From positions 88,704 through 152,703 of the forward strand of contig VSDK01014173.1 in the NCBI GenBank assembly GCA_009767595.1: DNA of 64,000 bases. Direction: 5' to 3'. A model generated the notes under the pieces. The model ran no database searches and was not told where the DNA came from. It saw only the letters and a list, made by a program, of their open reading frames with translations. Within the stretch, counting starts at the first letter, position 1. Every line of letters begins with the position of its first letter. This document shows, piece by piece, positions 63,649 to 64,000 of this stretch. A program made the position numbers and the translations under genes. The stretch comes from Symbiodinium kawagutii. Its lineage: Eukaryota; Sar; Dinophyceae; Suessiales; Symbiodiniaceae.

Positions 63649-63741
63649 CCATCAGTCAAAGCTTTTGACTCACGGCTTGGTCCTGGACGATTTGGAATCA
63701 ACCATTCATCAACCAATGATCATACCGCCAATCATCTGCCT

Positions 63742-63804
63742 GGTAGCTGTTGCGGCCAAGGGACCGCTGAAAGGATATGCGTCGCCAAGTGAAACTCTCC
63801 GCCT
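63742..63804 (+). CDS. Candidate internal exon near the window end
   Basis: Acceptor-like CTGCCTGGTAG at 63741 and donor CCT/GTGACT bracket an open frame reading VAAKGPLKGYASPSETLR, which is also open upstream of the AG (PIICLV from 63728). A/C-rich CAACCATTCATCAACC precedes and GTGGTGTGGTC follows. It would be the next exon after 53683-53817, with the retrotransposon in the intron between. Product unknown. Confidence 0.4.
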
Positions 63805-64000
63805 GTGACTGGTGGTGTGGTCAACCGTGGTTCATTCACAAGCCGCTGAATAGCCCATGCTTAAGAAGAGATGAATAACTACTGGCGGTGAAGCATATCA
63901 GCTTGCTAATGATGAATGGCCCCTCTAAAATGACTGATGAGTAACCAGGGTTGACAAATAATAGTGATTCTAAGCTGATGATAAGGGGTTGACTTTGGTT
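63805..64000. other. GT-biased sequence to the window edge
   Basis: GGTGGTGTGGTCAACC and GATGAATGGCCC words; no gene. Consistent with the start of another long intron. Confidence 0.5.

Noticed and set aside
63404-63650. Conventional primer-binding site for a tRNA 3' end (TGG start) near the 5' LTR
   Set aside because: No TGG directly follows the LTR; the half-tRNA initiator-Met match is immediate and continuous.
63409-63808. Poly-Ser and poly-His ORFs at the right LTR
   Set aside because: They read from the LTR into the CAT microsatellite; no protein-like composition.

Overview
The window is nuclear DNA of a complex eukaryote, most probably a dinoflagellate. This is an inference from three things: a Ty1/copia polyprotein of the very long, Glu/Lys-rich single-ORF type known from Symbiodiniaceae genomes; small GC-rich, exon-like islands in vast low-complexity, AT-rich sequence; and abundant MITE-like inverted repeats. 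No bacterial operon, rRNA or tRNA was found. A 16-base N gap at 19151-19166 shows this is a draft scaffold.

The one fully convincing gene is the copia retrotransposon at 55478-63554 (minus strand). It has two 151-bp LTRs that are identical by eye, a primer-binding site matching the anticodon region of initiator tRNA-Met, one uninterrupted 2573-codon gag-pol ORF (coiled coil, gag, CCCH and CCHC zinc fingers, DSGA protease, integrase, YVDD reverse transcriptase, RNase H, and an unusual membrane-segment/coiled-coil/Cys-rich tail), and a polypurine tract. It sits inside a (CAT)n microsatellite with a 5-bp duplication. It looks intact and recent.

The other 56 kb is low-complexity DNA built from drifting words such as GGTTGATGG and its complement, seeded with three MITE-like families (A: TGGGTCAA ends; B: GGTTTCTCAAAATAGGGG ends; C: TTGGTGGTTTCAA ends), an 11-bp satellite with a 250-bp higher-order period (2958-3720), microsatellites, a nested palindrome of about 480 bp (46620-47092) and an element of about 430 bp with 65-bp terminal inverted repeats (19516-19946). 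Short GC-rich islands (about 60-140 bp) punctuate it and carry open plus-strand frames bounded by AG and GT: 3752, 6720, 11620, 13282, 14599, 17511, 21541, 22716, 23282, 27171, 28933, 33931, 39261, 48900, 50459, 51780, 53683 and 63742. I annotate them as candidate exons of one or more plus-strand genes with very long introns; none matches a family I recognise. In many of them the low-complexity DNA is A/C-rich (ACCATCAACC) just upstream and G/T-rich (GGTTGATGG) just downstream, so each putative intron would carry complementary halves.

A second class of longer coding-like stretches lies on the minus strand (18342-19229, 24629-24823, 31455-32150, 34464-35807, 40739-41676, 43674-44066), with one plus-strand candidate at 15581-15898. 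They lack the A/C-to-G/T switch and could be exons of another gene, retroposed copies or pseudogene pieces.
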